Part shown: positions 15,601-22,313 of the stretch, piece by piece
Numbering within the stretch: position 1 is the stretch's first letter
How the letters are laid out: every line of letters begins with the position of its first letter
IMG/VR virus record: IMGVR_UViG_3300017770_000114
Coordinates: 1 to 27,984 of that record
Reading direction: 5' to 3' (one strand)
DNA length: 27,984 bases
From: a virus
Translations under genes and position numbers: made by a program
The notes under the pieces: generated by a model
Told to the model about the DNA's origin: nothing
What the model saw: the letters and a program-made list of their open reading frames with translations, nothing else
Database searches by the model: none

Positions 15601-16018
15601 ACTATCTAAAACTAATTACAAATCTTATGAAAACTCTCTTATATTAGACAAACCTAATATTAAAGAAATACAAAAAATTTACAAACAATATTGTGATCAC
15701 AAAAGATTTAAATCTGTTATGCCAATATTTGAAAACGATGTTAAAATACATAAAGTTATGGCATATTATCATGAAGGTGAGTTTGTGGCATTTAGTTTAT
15801 TATATGAATTAGATGAACACAATATAGAAGCATTACAATTTGCATGGAATTACAAAACACCAAAATTAAGATTAGGTATTGTAAGTTTAGAAAATGAATG
15901 TAATTGGGCAAAAGCAAATGGTTACAAATATCTTTATCTTGGTAGAGGCGATGTTTATAATAATCCCAATAACTATAAAAATCAATTTAAAGGATTTGAA
16001 GTACTAGGAGCTTTATAA
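15581..16018 (+). CDS. GNAT-fold transferase, arginyl-transferase (ATE)-like C-terminal domain
   Basis: 145 residues from ATG 15581, chosen because AAGGAG lies at 15568-15573; an in-frame ATG at 15563 is less favourable. The order KVMAYYHEGEFVAFSLLYEL, then GIVSLENECNWAKANGYKYLYLG and NYKNQFKGFEVL matches the C-terminal acyltransferase-like half of arginyl/leucyl-tRNA-protein transferases, where a YLYLG...YK-QF pattern is typical. The N-terminal cysteine-rich ATE domain is missing. It could transfer an aminoacyl group from tRNA or an acyl group from CoA. Its stop overlaps the next start (TAATG). Confidence 0.65.
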   Translation: MIYCRIKLSKTNYKSYENSLILDKPNIKEIQKIYKQYCDHKRFKSVMPIFENDVKIHKVMAYYHEGEFVAFSLLYELDEHNIEALQFAWNYKTPKLRLGIVSLENECNWAKANGYKYLYLGRGDVYNNPNNYKNQFKGFEVLGAL

Positions 16019-16350
16019 TGGACTTATATACAATATACGCAGATCATCATGAAAATATAGATGCTAAAGAATTTATAGGAAAGATGAAACCTTTCTTAGA
16101 TGGTCTTGTTAAAATGAATAGAATGGTTTCATATAGAATAACTAGAGCAAAACTAGGATTTAGGTCTATGGACTTACCAGAGTTTCGTATTGATATGAAT
16201 TTTAATAACATGCAACAATTAGATGATGCAATGACAAGTATTATTAGAAATGAAAAAAGTATAGATGATAAACATGTAAACTTTAATAAACTCGTAGATG
16301 TTGAAACCATTCAACACTTTTTATATAGGGACTACCCAGATGAAAGTTAA
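16018..16350 (+). CDS. Small protein, possible ferredoxin-like alpha/beta fold
   Basis: 110 residues, unassigned. A strand-helix-strand pattern (MDLYTIYADH, a helix to about residue 34, MVSYRITRAKLG, then a FRIDMNFNNMQQLDDAM strand-helix) resembles dimeric alpha/beta-barrel proteins such as DUF6614-type proteins. No catalytic residues can be pointed to. It starts inside the TAA of the upstream gene and overlaps the amidinotransferase start by 11 bases, so it probably forms part of the same functional unit. Confidence 0.7.
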   Translation: MDLYTIYADHHENIDAKEFIGKMKPFLDGLVKMNRMVSYRITRAKLGFRSMDLPEFRIDMNFNNMQQLDDAMTSIIRNEKSIDDKHVNFNKLVDVETIQHFLYRDYPDES

Positions 16351-17551
16351 TAGTTGGACTCATTGGCAACCTTTGAAACAAGTTGTTCTTGGAAATGTAT
16401 TTTCACCAGAATTTTTTGAAGATGTTAAAGATACAAAGTTAAGAGATTCTTTACAAAGAGTCATGTATGAGACTAAAGAAGATTTAGATGGTATCAAGAA
16501 GACACTAGAAGACTTAGGTGTTGAAGTTATTCAAGTAGATGATCGTTGGGCAGATAGTCTTGGTTTAAATCCTCATAAGACTTTTGGAGAGTTTTTAGAA
16601 AAATCAAAAACATCAAAAGGCCCTATGGCATTAGCAAAACCACTTATGTCACCTAGAGACAATTATATTACTATGGGTAATGATTTACTTATAAGTGCTC
16701 AGTACAATCCACAAATGGCAATAGATGGTAAACATCCTTTAGATATGTTTGATGTTGATCTAACTTTAATTAAAGATATGTGGAAAAACATTGGTAGTAA
16801 ATTAGGTCCATTTAGACCAAATGAACAAGAATTAAAAAATGAGTTGTGGACGGAACAAGAATACTTTGATATAAACATGAAACGAGACCCAGCTGCATTT
16901 AGACAGTATGTATGGGAAACTTGGAATTTTGCAGCACCACATATAACAAGAATAGGTGATACAATACTTATTGATGAGGGGCAACATAATTATAGAAAAG
17001 GAATTTCAGAATGGTATAATAAATTTAGACCAGACCATAAATATAAATTTAAACTTATTGATATTGGTGGACATAATGATGGTTCTATGAATATACCAAA
17101 ACCTGGTTTAGTTATTGGTTCACCATGGATGGAAAAAGATTTCTTTAAAGAAACATTGCCTGGTTGGGATTGTTTGATTATTGAACATCCAAATAATTTT
17201 GAACAACAGTTTCCAAAAGAATATGAAGACTATAAGGCTAAAAAACGAGCTGATATGCTTTGGTATGTTGATGAGGAAAAAAATAATACAGCATTTGGAA
17301 ATTTTGTTGATTTATATTTAAAAGAATGGGTTGGATTTATGGAAGAGTCGGTCTTTGAAGTTAATATGTTAAGCATAGATGAAAAAACTATTTTATCATT
17401 TAACAAACAAAAAGAAGTACACAATAAATTAAGACAACATGGAATAGAACCTATCTACACTAGATTTAGACATAGACATTTTTGGGATGCAGGTTTACAT
17501 TGTTTAACACTAGATACAGTAAGGGAAGGTGGTTGTGAAAGTTATCTATGA
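16340..17551 (+). CDS. Amidinotransferase (arginine:glycine / inosamine-phosphate type)
   Basis: 403 residues from ATG 16340. An in-frame ATG at 16298 would lengthen it by 14 residues into the upstream gene. Family features seen are a WTHWQPLKQVVLGN opening, SPRDNYITMGNDLL, the GGHNDGSMNIPKPGLVIGSP segment (a His/Asp pair aligning with the catalytic His region), VFEVNMLSIDEKTIL, and the C-terminal catalytic cysteine C388 in DAGLHCLTLDTVREGG. Enzymes of this family move an amidino group from arginine to an amine (glycine, inosamine phosphate) through a covalent Cys intermediate. Next to a sugar deacetylase and a glycosyltransferase, the acceptor could be an amino sugar. The downstream gene overlaps its stop by 4 bases. 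Confidence 0.85.
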   Translation: MKVNSWTHWQPLKQVVLGNVFSPEFFEDVKDTKLRDSLQRVMYETKEDLDGIKKTLEDLGVEVIQVDDRWADSLGLNPHKTFGEFLEKSKTSKGPMALAKPLMSPRDNYITMGNDLLISAQYNPQMAIDGKHPLDMFDVDLTLIKDMWKNIGSKLGPFRPNEQELKNELWTEQEYFDINMKRDPAAFRQYVWETWNFAAPHITRIGDTILIDEGQHNYRKGISEWYNKFRPDHKYKFKLIDIGGHNDGSMNIPKPGLVIGSPWMEKDFFKETLPGWDCLIIEHPNNFEQQFPKEYEDYKAKKRADMLWYVDEEKNNTAFGNFVDLYLKEWVGFMEESVFEVNMLSIDEKTILSFNKQKEVHNKLRQHGIEPIYTRFRHRHFWDAGLHCLTLDTVREGGCESYL

Positions 17552-18240
17552 TAAACTTTTGTGTTTTAAAATTTGGTAAAGAATTAAAAGGAAGATCAAC
17601 AATTGATTTAGTAAATGAAATAGTTGAACCTATAAAAGATATTGCTTTACATTGTTATACAGATAATCATGATGGTATCGATGGTAGATTTAATGTATAT
17701 GAATTATCAGAGGAAGATAAAGAAAAACATATTCATTGGAACATGATGAAGTTTTTTGACCCAGAGTTTATCGGTGCAAAAGAAACAGATCAAACTATTT
17801 ACATGGATATTGATGTAACATGGAACAAAGACCCATCGCCTATGATTAATCATGTTATTAACTCTAGTGAAATACTTGGTATTGATAGACATTGGAAAAC
17901 AGATGAAACAAATGATAATTGTAATTTACATGATAGTTTTTTAAAGTTTAATTCACACGATTTTAAATATATTGCACAATGGTATTTTTCAGACCCAAAA
18001 TGGTATCAAACACACTATTATGAAAATAAAAAAGTTTCTGTACCTAGATATGGTGTACAAAATTTTATATGGGAAAGTGTCAATAAAGTCGCAGGCAAAA
18101 ACATAAAATTTCTACCTTCTCACTATGTTATGAAATCTCACAAAGATAAATATAGTATATACGCTGAACAATACAGTAAGAAAACGGGTAGGGACTATTA
18201 TAAAGACTTTGACGAAGCAATACTGCATTATCTCACATAG
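17548..18240 (+). CDS. Glycosyltransferase-like protein with DxD motif
   Basis: 230 residues. The N-terminal strand MINFCVLKFG and IALHCYTDNHDGID, then QTIYMDIDVTWNKDPSPM with D87-x-D89, follow the GT-A plan of nucleotide-sugar-dependent glycosyltransferases, where DxD binds the metal and diphosphate. A late HYVMKSHKDKYSIYAEQY segment could supply the final metal-ligand histidine. Donor and acceptor are unknown. It ends the coupled cassette that starts with the PIG-L deacetylase. Its stop is followed directly by a structured RNA and terminator. Confidence 0.75.
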   Translation: MINFCVLKFGKELKGRSTIDLVNEIVEPIKDIALHCYTDNHDGIDGRFNVYELSEEDKEKHIHWNMMKFFDPEFIGAKETDQTIYMDIDVTWNKDPSPMINHVINSSEILGIDRHWKTDETNDNCNLHDSFLKFNSHDFKYIAQWYFSDPKWYQTHYYENKKVSVPRYGVQNFIWESVNKVAGKNIKFLPSHYVMKSHKDKYSIYAEQYSKKTGRDYYKDFDEAILHYLT

Positions 18241-18368
18241 GACAGAGGAGTCTGCCTTTGACTAGACAGTCGAAGATTAGACTCAGAAAGAAGCGTTTCA
18301 TACAACGCTGTAATAGACGAAAAGTCTATCGTAGAATACTACAGGGGTATATTTCCCCCTCATTTTTT
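18241..18368 (+). ncRNA. Structured 3' RNA with multiple hairpins and terminator
   Basis: The first 128 bases after the glycosyltransferase stop hold consecutive hairpins: GAGTCT (18248-18253)/AGACTC (18279-18284) enclosing TTTGACT/AGTCGAA (18257-18263/18268-18274, one G-U pair); AGCGTT/AACGCT (18292-18297/18304-18309); ATAGAC/GTCTAT (18313-18318/18324-18329); GTAG/CTAC (18331-18342); then a terminator. My count gives 51 G+C of the first 120 bases (about 42%), higher than the adjacent genes. There is no reading frame of note and no convincing promoter, so a 3'-UTR-derived small RNA or a protective 3' end is the likeliest form. Confidence 0.6.
18343..18368 (+). terminator. Rho-independent terminator
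   Basis: AGGGG (18343-18347) pairs with CCCCT (18356-18360) across an 8-base loop. A CA and six T (18363-18368) follow. It ends transcription from the PIG-L-to-glycosyltransferase cassette, ahead of the late promoter at 18454. Confidence 0.8.
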
Positions 18369-18453
18369 GCAAATTTAATTCAAAATATTTCAATTATGGA
18401 ATAGGACTTGCATCTATTTTTGGTCTAGGGTGTCATTTTTTTGACGCTGATTT

Positions 18454-18461
18454 TATAAATA
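18454..18461 (+). promoter_or_regulatory. T4-type late promoter TATAAATA
   Basis: An exact TATAAATA late-promoter octamer, 38 bases ahead of the preferred ATG at 18499 and just past the terminator ending at 18368. It is therefore in the right place to start the next block. One arm of a 9-bp inverted repeat (CATCTATTT 18411-18419 / AAATAGATG 18458-18466) overlaps it. Confidence 0.8.
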
Positions 18462-18498
18462 GATGTAAAAACTAAATTCTATGAGGGAATATTTTCAC

Positions 18499-19053
18499 AT
18501 GCTTAAAAAGTCGATAATTGCCATACTATCAGTATATTGGTTGTTCATGATTGTGGCACCTGCGTTTGCAGAAACTAATACAGTATCATCGACAGTAACA
18601 GGTACAACAACAGTTGATAAAACACCTGGTACAGCATCAGCACCCAATGTAATGGTAAACAATCAAGACGTATGTTCAACAGGTGTATCTGCCGCAGTAC
18701 AAACACAGGTATTAGGTGTCGCAGCTGGAACTACAGTTAGAGATTTAAATTGTGAAAGACTAAAATTATCTAAAGCATTATATGGTATGGGTATGAAAGT
18801 GGCCGCAGTTTCAATGTTATGTCAAGACGCAAGAGTGTTTAATGCAATGGAAATGGCTGGAACACCATGTCCTTACAAAGGCAAAATTGGTTTAGAGGCC
18901 GCAAAAGCATGGGCAGAAGACCCACAGGCAAGACCTGATTACGAGAAGTGGTTAAAAGAAAACAACTTAGAAAAACAAGAAGAGGAATGGAATGATGCTA
19001 AAAAGAAAGCTACTGGCCTTAGTATTTTTGGTTTGTTGTTATTCCTACTCTAA
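18499..19053 (+). CDS. Secreted conserved marine phage protein
   Basis: 184 residues from ATG 18499; an in-frame ATG at 18481 is possible, but GAGGGA at 18484-18489 and the signal peptide favour the inner start. The N-terminus MLKKSIIAILSVYWLFMIVAPAFA is a classical signal peptide with an AFA cleavage site. A Thr/Ser/Pro-rich stretch follows, then a cysteine-containing domain (VCSTGVSAAVQTQVLG, DLNCERLKLSKALYGMGMKVAAVSMLCQDARVF, TPCPYKGKIG) with four cysteines, which suggests disulfides. I recall the same domain in marine T4-like phages without a function. Export to the periplasm or membrane is likely. The next gene overlaps its end by 62 bases. Confidence 0.8.
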   Translation: MLKKSIIAILSVYWLFMIVAPAFAETNTVSSTVTGTTTVDKTPGTASAPNVMVNNQDVCSTGVSAAVQTQVLGVAAGTTVRDLNCERLKLSKALYGMGMKVAAVSMLCQDARVFNAMEMAGTPCPYKGKIGLEAAKAWAEDPQARPDYEKWLKENNLEKQEEEWNDAKKKATGLSIFGLLLFLL

Positions 19054-20797
19054 CGCATACGATCAGCAATATCAAGTAGGTGACACAGGTCCAAATGGTG
19101 GCACAGTTACAGATGTAACCATAACATCAGCAATTACTGACTCAACTTCACAGGTTATCGGTGACTTTATAGAGTACACTGACACTTATCTTTATCAAGA
19201 AACAATTATTGAATCTATTGAAAGTACAACACAAACAACAACTTTAGTATTGCAAGAAACACAAACCTCTAATTTACTTACAACAGAATTACAAGATACT
19301 GGTACAATGACAAATGTTTTTGATTGTAGTACTAAAAATAATTGTTATGGTATGGGAAGTAATGTAGAAATAACTACAGGAAATCAATCAATGAACGGTG
19401 GATCAGCGATTGTAGATTTCGATCTTTCAGAATATAATAATATGACAGAGATAGACTATGGTGGTAAAGTATATTCTCATTCGTCAAACGCTACTGTTCC
19501 TAATTGTAATCAAACTAATGGTGATTGTAAAGATGAATTTAAAGTAACACTAACATTAAAAAATGGTAATAGTGTTGTAGATACTTATGTTCATAATTAT
19601 ACAAATATGAATTGGCAAGGTGTTCAAGACTATGCGTTTAATCAAGATGTATCTAATAAAACTTTTGATGGTGCATCGCTTGAATTTTACGGAATAGACA
19701 GAGGTTATAATACAGGATATTATGGGCCAGGATTTAGTGATGCCTTTCTTCAAGTAACATATTCTCAACTAGTACAACAGATTAATAATATTATTGATTA
19801 CACAATAATGACCACGATCAAACAAACTCAAGAAAATGTAATTGATTCAGTTTACTCACCACAACCAGTGATAGAGTTTGATTTTGAACCAATAGAAATG
19901 GAAGTAGATGTAATTGAATTAAATTTTGAAACATCTACAGATGAAATGATGACTTTTGAAATAGAAATTGTTGAAGTAGAAAACGTTGTAGAAGTAAACA
20001 TGACAACAGAGTTTGGTGGTGAACTAGAAGTAGAAACAATTGAAACAATAGATGTTGTTGAAATTATGGATATGCCTGATACTGCTATGGAAATGGAAAT
20101 GCCAGATATTGATATGCAAATGGCAGAATTAGAAATTGAAATGCCAGAGATAGAAATAAATAGTACTGAATCAGTGGAGGTGACAGTAAGTGAAAACAGC
20201 GCTACAGAAACTACGCCAGAGACTACAGAAATCGAAGTACAAGAGTCCAATAGTGATGCTGAGCAGTCAGTGGAAGACAACGGAGCAACAGACGAAAGTA
20301 CAAGTACTGAACCCGATGTACAATCCGAACCTGAGTCAGAGCAAGAAACTGAGCCTGAAACAGAATCCGAACCAGAATCAGAATCAAGTGACAGAGAAGT
20401 GGATAACGCAAACGAAAGTGAAGACAGAGAAGATTCTAATGGAGAAGTAGAAGAAAAAGAAGAAAAGGAAGAAACAAAAAAAGAAGAAAGTAAAGAAGAA
20501 AAAGTTAAAGCTGCAATCGCAAAAGCAAAACAAAAAGTCGCACAGAAAATACTTGCAAAAATTGTAAGTACAAATGACACAATTGCACTAGATAGCACAA
20601 AACTTGCTTTAATGATTGCATTGTCAGATCAAGATGGTTTTAGCACATACCAACAACTAACATTACAAGATATGGAATTTTATCTAGATGACGGACTACT
20701 TGACGCATATCTACCTACAAATAATATAAGTCAGTATTTTTTATTTGGTGGTTCAGATGTTTTAATGAATGATCTTGTAAATATGCAGTACGAGTAA
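18992..20797 (+). CDS. Exported, highly acidic repeat-like protein (601 aa)
   Basis: 601 residues; ATG ATG at 18992/18995 behind AGAGGA (18981-18986). It has a signal peptide, MLKRKLLALVFLVCCYSYSNA. The N-terminal domain (about 25-285) starts YQVGDTGPNGGTVTDVTITS, is rich in T, S, N and aromatic residues, and looks like a beta-rich surface protein with cysteine pairs. Residues about 290-500 are an extreme low-complexity acidic region (E, M, I, V, then E/T/S/P). A Lys/Glu helix (about 487-523) and a short folded C-terminus follow. The YQVGDTGPNGG start recalls proteins called VrlC in cyanophages, a tentative memory. An antisense frame of 248 codons (19852-20598) is a composition artefact. The function is unknown. 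Confidence 0.85.
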   Translation: MMLKRKLLALVFLVCCYSYSNAYDQQYQVGDTGPNGGTVTDVTITSAITDSTSQVIGDFIEYTDTYLYQETIIESIESTTQTTTLVLQETQTSNLLTTELQDTGTMTNVFDCSTKNNCYGMGSNVEITTGNQSMNGGSAIVDFDLSEYNNMTEIDYGGKVYSHSSNATVPNCNQTNGDCKDEFKVTLTLKNGNSVVDTYVHNYTNMNWQGVQDYAFNQDVSNKTFDGASLEFYGIDRGYNTGYYGPGFSDAFLQVTYSQLVQQINNIIDYTIMTTIKQTQENVIDSVYSPQPVIEFDFEPIEMEVDVIELNFETSTDEMMTFEIEIVEVENVVEVNMTTEFGGELEVETIETIDVVEIMDMPDTAMEMEMPDIDMQMAELEIEMPEIEINSTESVEVTVSENSATETTPETTEIEVQESNSDAEQSVEDNGATDESTSTEPDVQSEPESEQETEPETESEPESESSDREVDNANESEDREDSNGEVEEKEEKEETKKEESKEEKVKAAIAKAKQKVAQKILAKIVSTNDTIALDSTKLALMIALSDQDGFSTYQQLTLQDMEFYLDDGLLDAYLPTNNISQYFLFGGSDVLMNDLVNMQYE

Positions 20798-20798
20798 T

Positions 20799-20806
20799 TA
20801 TAAATA
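20799..20806 (+). promoter_or_regulatory. T4-type late promoter TATAAATA
   Basis: A second exact TATAAATA, starting 2 bases after the preceding stop codon. The next gene begins at 20829 with a GAGAGG Shine-Dalgarno in between, so the leader is about 16 bases. Confidence 0.75.
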
Positions 20807-20828
20807 TAATAGACAAGTAGAGAGGTCA

Positions 20829-21275
20829 ATGATGAAAAAACAAACAGAATTAGAATTTGCTGGTGTAAAAGTAAAAGGAAGTAAGATGCTTCTTATATTA
20901 CCTTTACTCGGGTCAATCATAGGTGCTCTTTGGGGAGGGTTTGTCTTCTATAAAGATTACTTAGATATGAAAGAACAGATTCTAAGTTACACTGCACCAG
21001 ACTTATCAGGTTTTGATAAAAGACTTGAAGTTATGGAATCTGAATTAAATATGATAATGGACGAAGTAACACTAGTTGCAGATGTGGCAAAAGAACTTAA
21101 AAACGATCTTAGACAAGATATTAGAAGAATAGAAAAAATTGTCGAAGATGTAGAACAAAGAGTAAAAGAAGATGCAAGAGAAAATGTTAAAGATTTTAAA
21201 GAACTTAAAGAAGAAGTTGAAAACTCTATTCAAAAAGCGTTAGAAAATCCATTAAACAACATGAGAAAACAATAA
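20829..21275 (+). CDS. Membrane-anchored coiled-coil protein
   Basis: 148 residues; ATG ATG at 20829/20832 after GAGAGG (20819-20824). A short N-terminal cytoplasmic part precedes one TM segment (about 20-42, MLLILPLLGSIIGALWGGFVFY). The rest is a highly charged coiled coil (about 55-148, LEVMESELNMIMDEV... and VEDVEQRVKEDARENVKDFKELKEEVE). The architecture is clear but the function is not. Proteins of this type recur in the late blocks of marine T4-like phages. Confidence 0.8.
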   Translation: MMKKQTELEFAGVKVKGSKMLLILPLLGSIIGALWGGFVFYKDYLDMKEQILSYTAPDLSGFDKRLEVMESELNMIMDEVTLVADVAKELKNDLRQDIRRIEKIVEDVEQRVKEDARENVKDFKELKEEVENSIQKALENPLNNMRKQ

Positions 21276-21276
21276 T

Positions 21277-21381
21277 ATGATTTGGTTATTACTTTTAACA
21301 GTAGGCGTTTACGGAGCATGGCGTCTTGTCGATAAAATATCAGACGACTTGAATCCTTATAATTTCGATACAAAAAAGTAA
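21277..21381 (+). CDS. Tiny membrane protein
   Basis: 34 residues: MIWLLLLTVGVYGAWRLVDK then a polar tail ISDDLNPYNFDTKK. One N-terminal TM segment is followed by a charged end. It starts one base after the previous stop and ends 12 bases before the next start, so it fits the operon spacing. It is too short for a family call. Confidence 0.6.
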   Translation: MIWLLLLTVGVYGAWRLVDKISDDLNPYNFDTKK

Positions 21382-21393
21382 AGGACAGAATTA

Positions 21394-21876
21394 TTGGTAG
21401 ACCCAGTAACTGCGTTAGCGACAGCTAGTGCTGCATTCAATTTAGTCAAAAGAGGTTTTAGCATTGGTAAAGATATTGAATCAATGGGAAAAGACCTAGG
21501 GCGCTGGATGGGCGCTGTAGCAGATATTAAGAAAGCTGAAGAATACAATAAGAAACCCCCAATATTTAAAAAGTTATTTGCGTCTGGTTCAATTGAAGAA
21601 GAAGCAATGCAAATCTTCATGGCCAAAAAGAAGGCTGAAGATATGCGAAATGAACTTAAACAAATCATCATATTTTCTAGAGGCCCAAATGCTTGGCAAG
21701 AACTATTAAGAACAGAGGGTGATATAAGAAAGAAAAGACAAAAAGCAATATACGATCAAAAGGAAAGAAGACGACAATTACTTGAAGGTATATTACTTAC
21801 AATTCTTGTCCTTTTAATTGGTGCTACTTTGATTGCGTCTTCTTGGATGATCTTTAAATCACAAGGTCTAATTTAA
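21394..21876 (+). CDS. Conserved marine T4-like phage protein with C-terminal TM
   Basis: 160 residues with a TTG start at 21394, supported by AAGGAC at 21381-21386 and by the conserved VDPVTALATASAAFN beginning. The pattern AFNLVKRGFSIGKDIESMGKDLGRWMGA, PPIFKKLFASGSIEEEAM, QELLRTEGDIRKKR is typical of a protein conserved in T4-like cyanophages and pelagiphages, with no known function. The C-terminus has one TM segment (about 131-152, ILLTILVLLIGATLIASSWMIF). The next promoter begins 3 bases after its stop. Confidence 0.85.
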   Translation: MVDPVTALATASAAFNLVKRGFSIGKDIESMGKDLGRWMGAVADIKKAEEYNKKPPIFKKLFASGSIEEEAMQIFMAKKKAEDMRNELKQIIIFSRGPNAWQELLRTEGDIRKKRQKAIYDQKERRRQLLEGILLTILVLLIGATLIASSWMIFKSQGLI

Positions 21877-21879
21877 CCC

Positions 21880-21908
21880 TTGACAATATACTCAATATAG
21901 TGTAGATT
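21880..21908 (+). promoter_or_regulatory. Sigma70-type promoter for the non-coding stretch
   Basis: TTGACA at 21880-21885, a 17-base spacer, and TAGATT at 21903-21908, preceded by AACCC. An inverted repeat CAATATA (21893-21899) / TATATTG (21910-21916) straddles the -10 and +1 region. No start codon with a reading frame of note follows directly, unlike the other promoters in this family. Confidence 0.75.
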
Positions 21909-21914
21909 ATATAT

Positions 21915-22150
21915 TGCAGGTTCGGAGTACTAGGCCTAGTAGGAGTTTTCATAACTCACATCGTCAGTAAGATGGCGCACCGCCAACACATTCATGGGCC
22001 ATGGATGGCCTGCACTAAAAATAGAGGTAAAATTGCATATTGTCCATAATACCACAAAATGTTCTAAATCCGACACGCTAGCATCGCCGCTAGGCCCTGC
22101 CGAAGAGGTGTCCGTGTATGATTGTACCCCCGAAAAAGCAGTAAAATCAA
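21915..22150 (+). ncRNA. Candidate structured non-coding RNA, GC-rich
   Basis: This gap of about 290 bases between promoters at 21880 and 22164 has 108 G+C of 230 bases by my count (21911-22140, about 47%), well above its neighbours. Hairpins: TACTA-GGCC-TAGTA (21928-21941), TGGCG-CAC-CGCCA (21973-21985), GGCCA-TGGA-TGGCC (21997-22010), CTAGC-ATCGCC-GCTAG (22078-22093) inside GACAC (22072-22076)/GTGTC (22108-22112). A long-range TGCAGG (21915-21920)/CCTGCA (22009-22014) could close the 5' half. The 3' end is not defined and no terminator was seen before the next promoter. A 57-codon frame (21994-22167) exists but its codons look unlike phage genes. A regulatory RNA, or a leader acting on the bS21 block, is possible. 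Confidence 0.6.
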
Positions 22151-22163
22151 GTAAAATTAACCC

Positions 22164-22192
22164 TTGACATATCACACTAATAGGTGTATTAT
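22164..22192 (+). promoter_or_regulatory. Sigma70-type promoter, leaderless, for the bS21 block
   Basis: TTGACA at 22164-22169, a 17-base spacer, TATTAT at 22187-22192, preceded by AACCC. The ATG at 22200 lies 8 bases after the -10 end, on the expected +1. The sequence from the spacer end through the -10 (AGGTGTATTAT) matches the primase promoter. Confidence 0.85.
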
Positions 22193-22199
22193 AATGACT

Positions 22200-22313
22200 A
22201 TGTTAAAAGCAATATTCTACATTATTATAGGAATGTTACTAATACAAGTGAACTGGTCTCTTACATTTGAGATATTAGGACACTTTTTTTTAAACCTAGC
22301 AAACGGAGGCTAA
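22200..22313 (+). CDS. 37-residue membrane protein
   Basis: MLKAIFYIIIGMLLIQVNWS is followed by LTFEILGHFFLNLANGG: two hydrophobic stretches. An in-frame ATG at 22194 would precede the expected transcription start, so 22200 is preferred and the message would be leaderless. The coding end contains the GGAGG Shine-Dalgarno (about 22305-22309) of the bS21 gene, which starts directly after its stop. It may serve mainly as a translated leader for bS21 or as a real membrane peptide. Confidence 0.6.
   Translation: MLKAIFYIIIGMLLIQVNWSLTFEILGHFFLNLANGG

Noticed and set aside
18408-18436. TTGCAT with a 17-base spacer to TGTCAT as a sigma70 promoter ahead of 18499
   Set aside because: The -10 match is poor, and the exact late promoter TATAAATA nearby explains the start of this block.
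19852-20598. A 248-codon open frame on the minus strand
   Set aside because: It lies opposite the acidic low-complexity tract; GAA/GAG/ACA-rich coding DNA gives Ser-rich antisense frames without stops. It has no Shine-Dalgarno or family features.
21994-22167. A 57-codon plus-strand frame in the GC-rich gap (starts MGHGWPALKIEVK)
   Set aside because: Codon use and base composition differ from all surrounding genes, there is no Shine-Dalgarno, its stop falls inside the -35 of the next promoter, and the region is better explained by RNA structure. Not fully excluded.
21936-22175. A 79-codon minus-strand frame over the same gap
   Set aside because: It has no start signals and no recognisable protein features, and it would be the only minus-strand gene.
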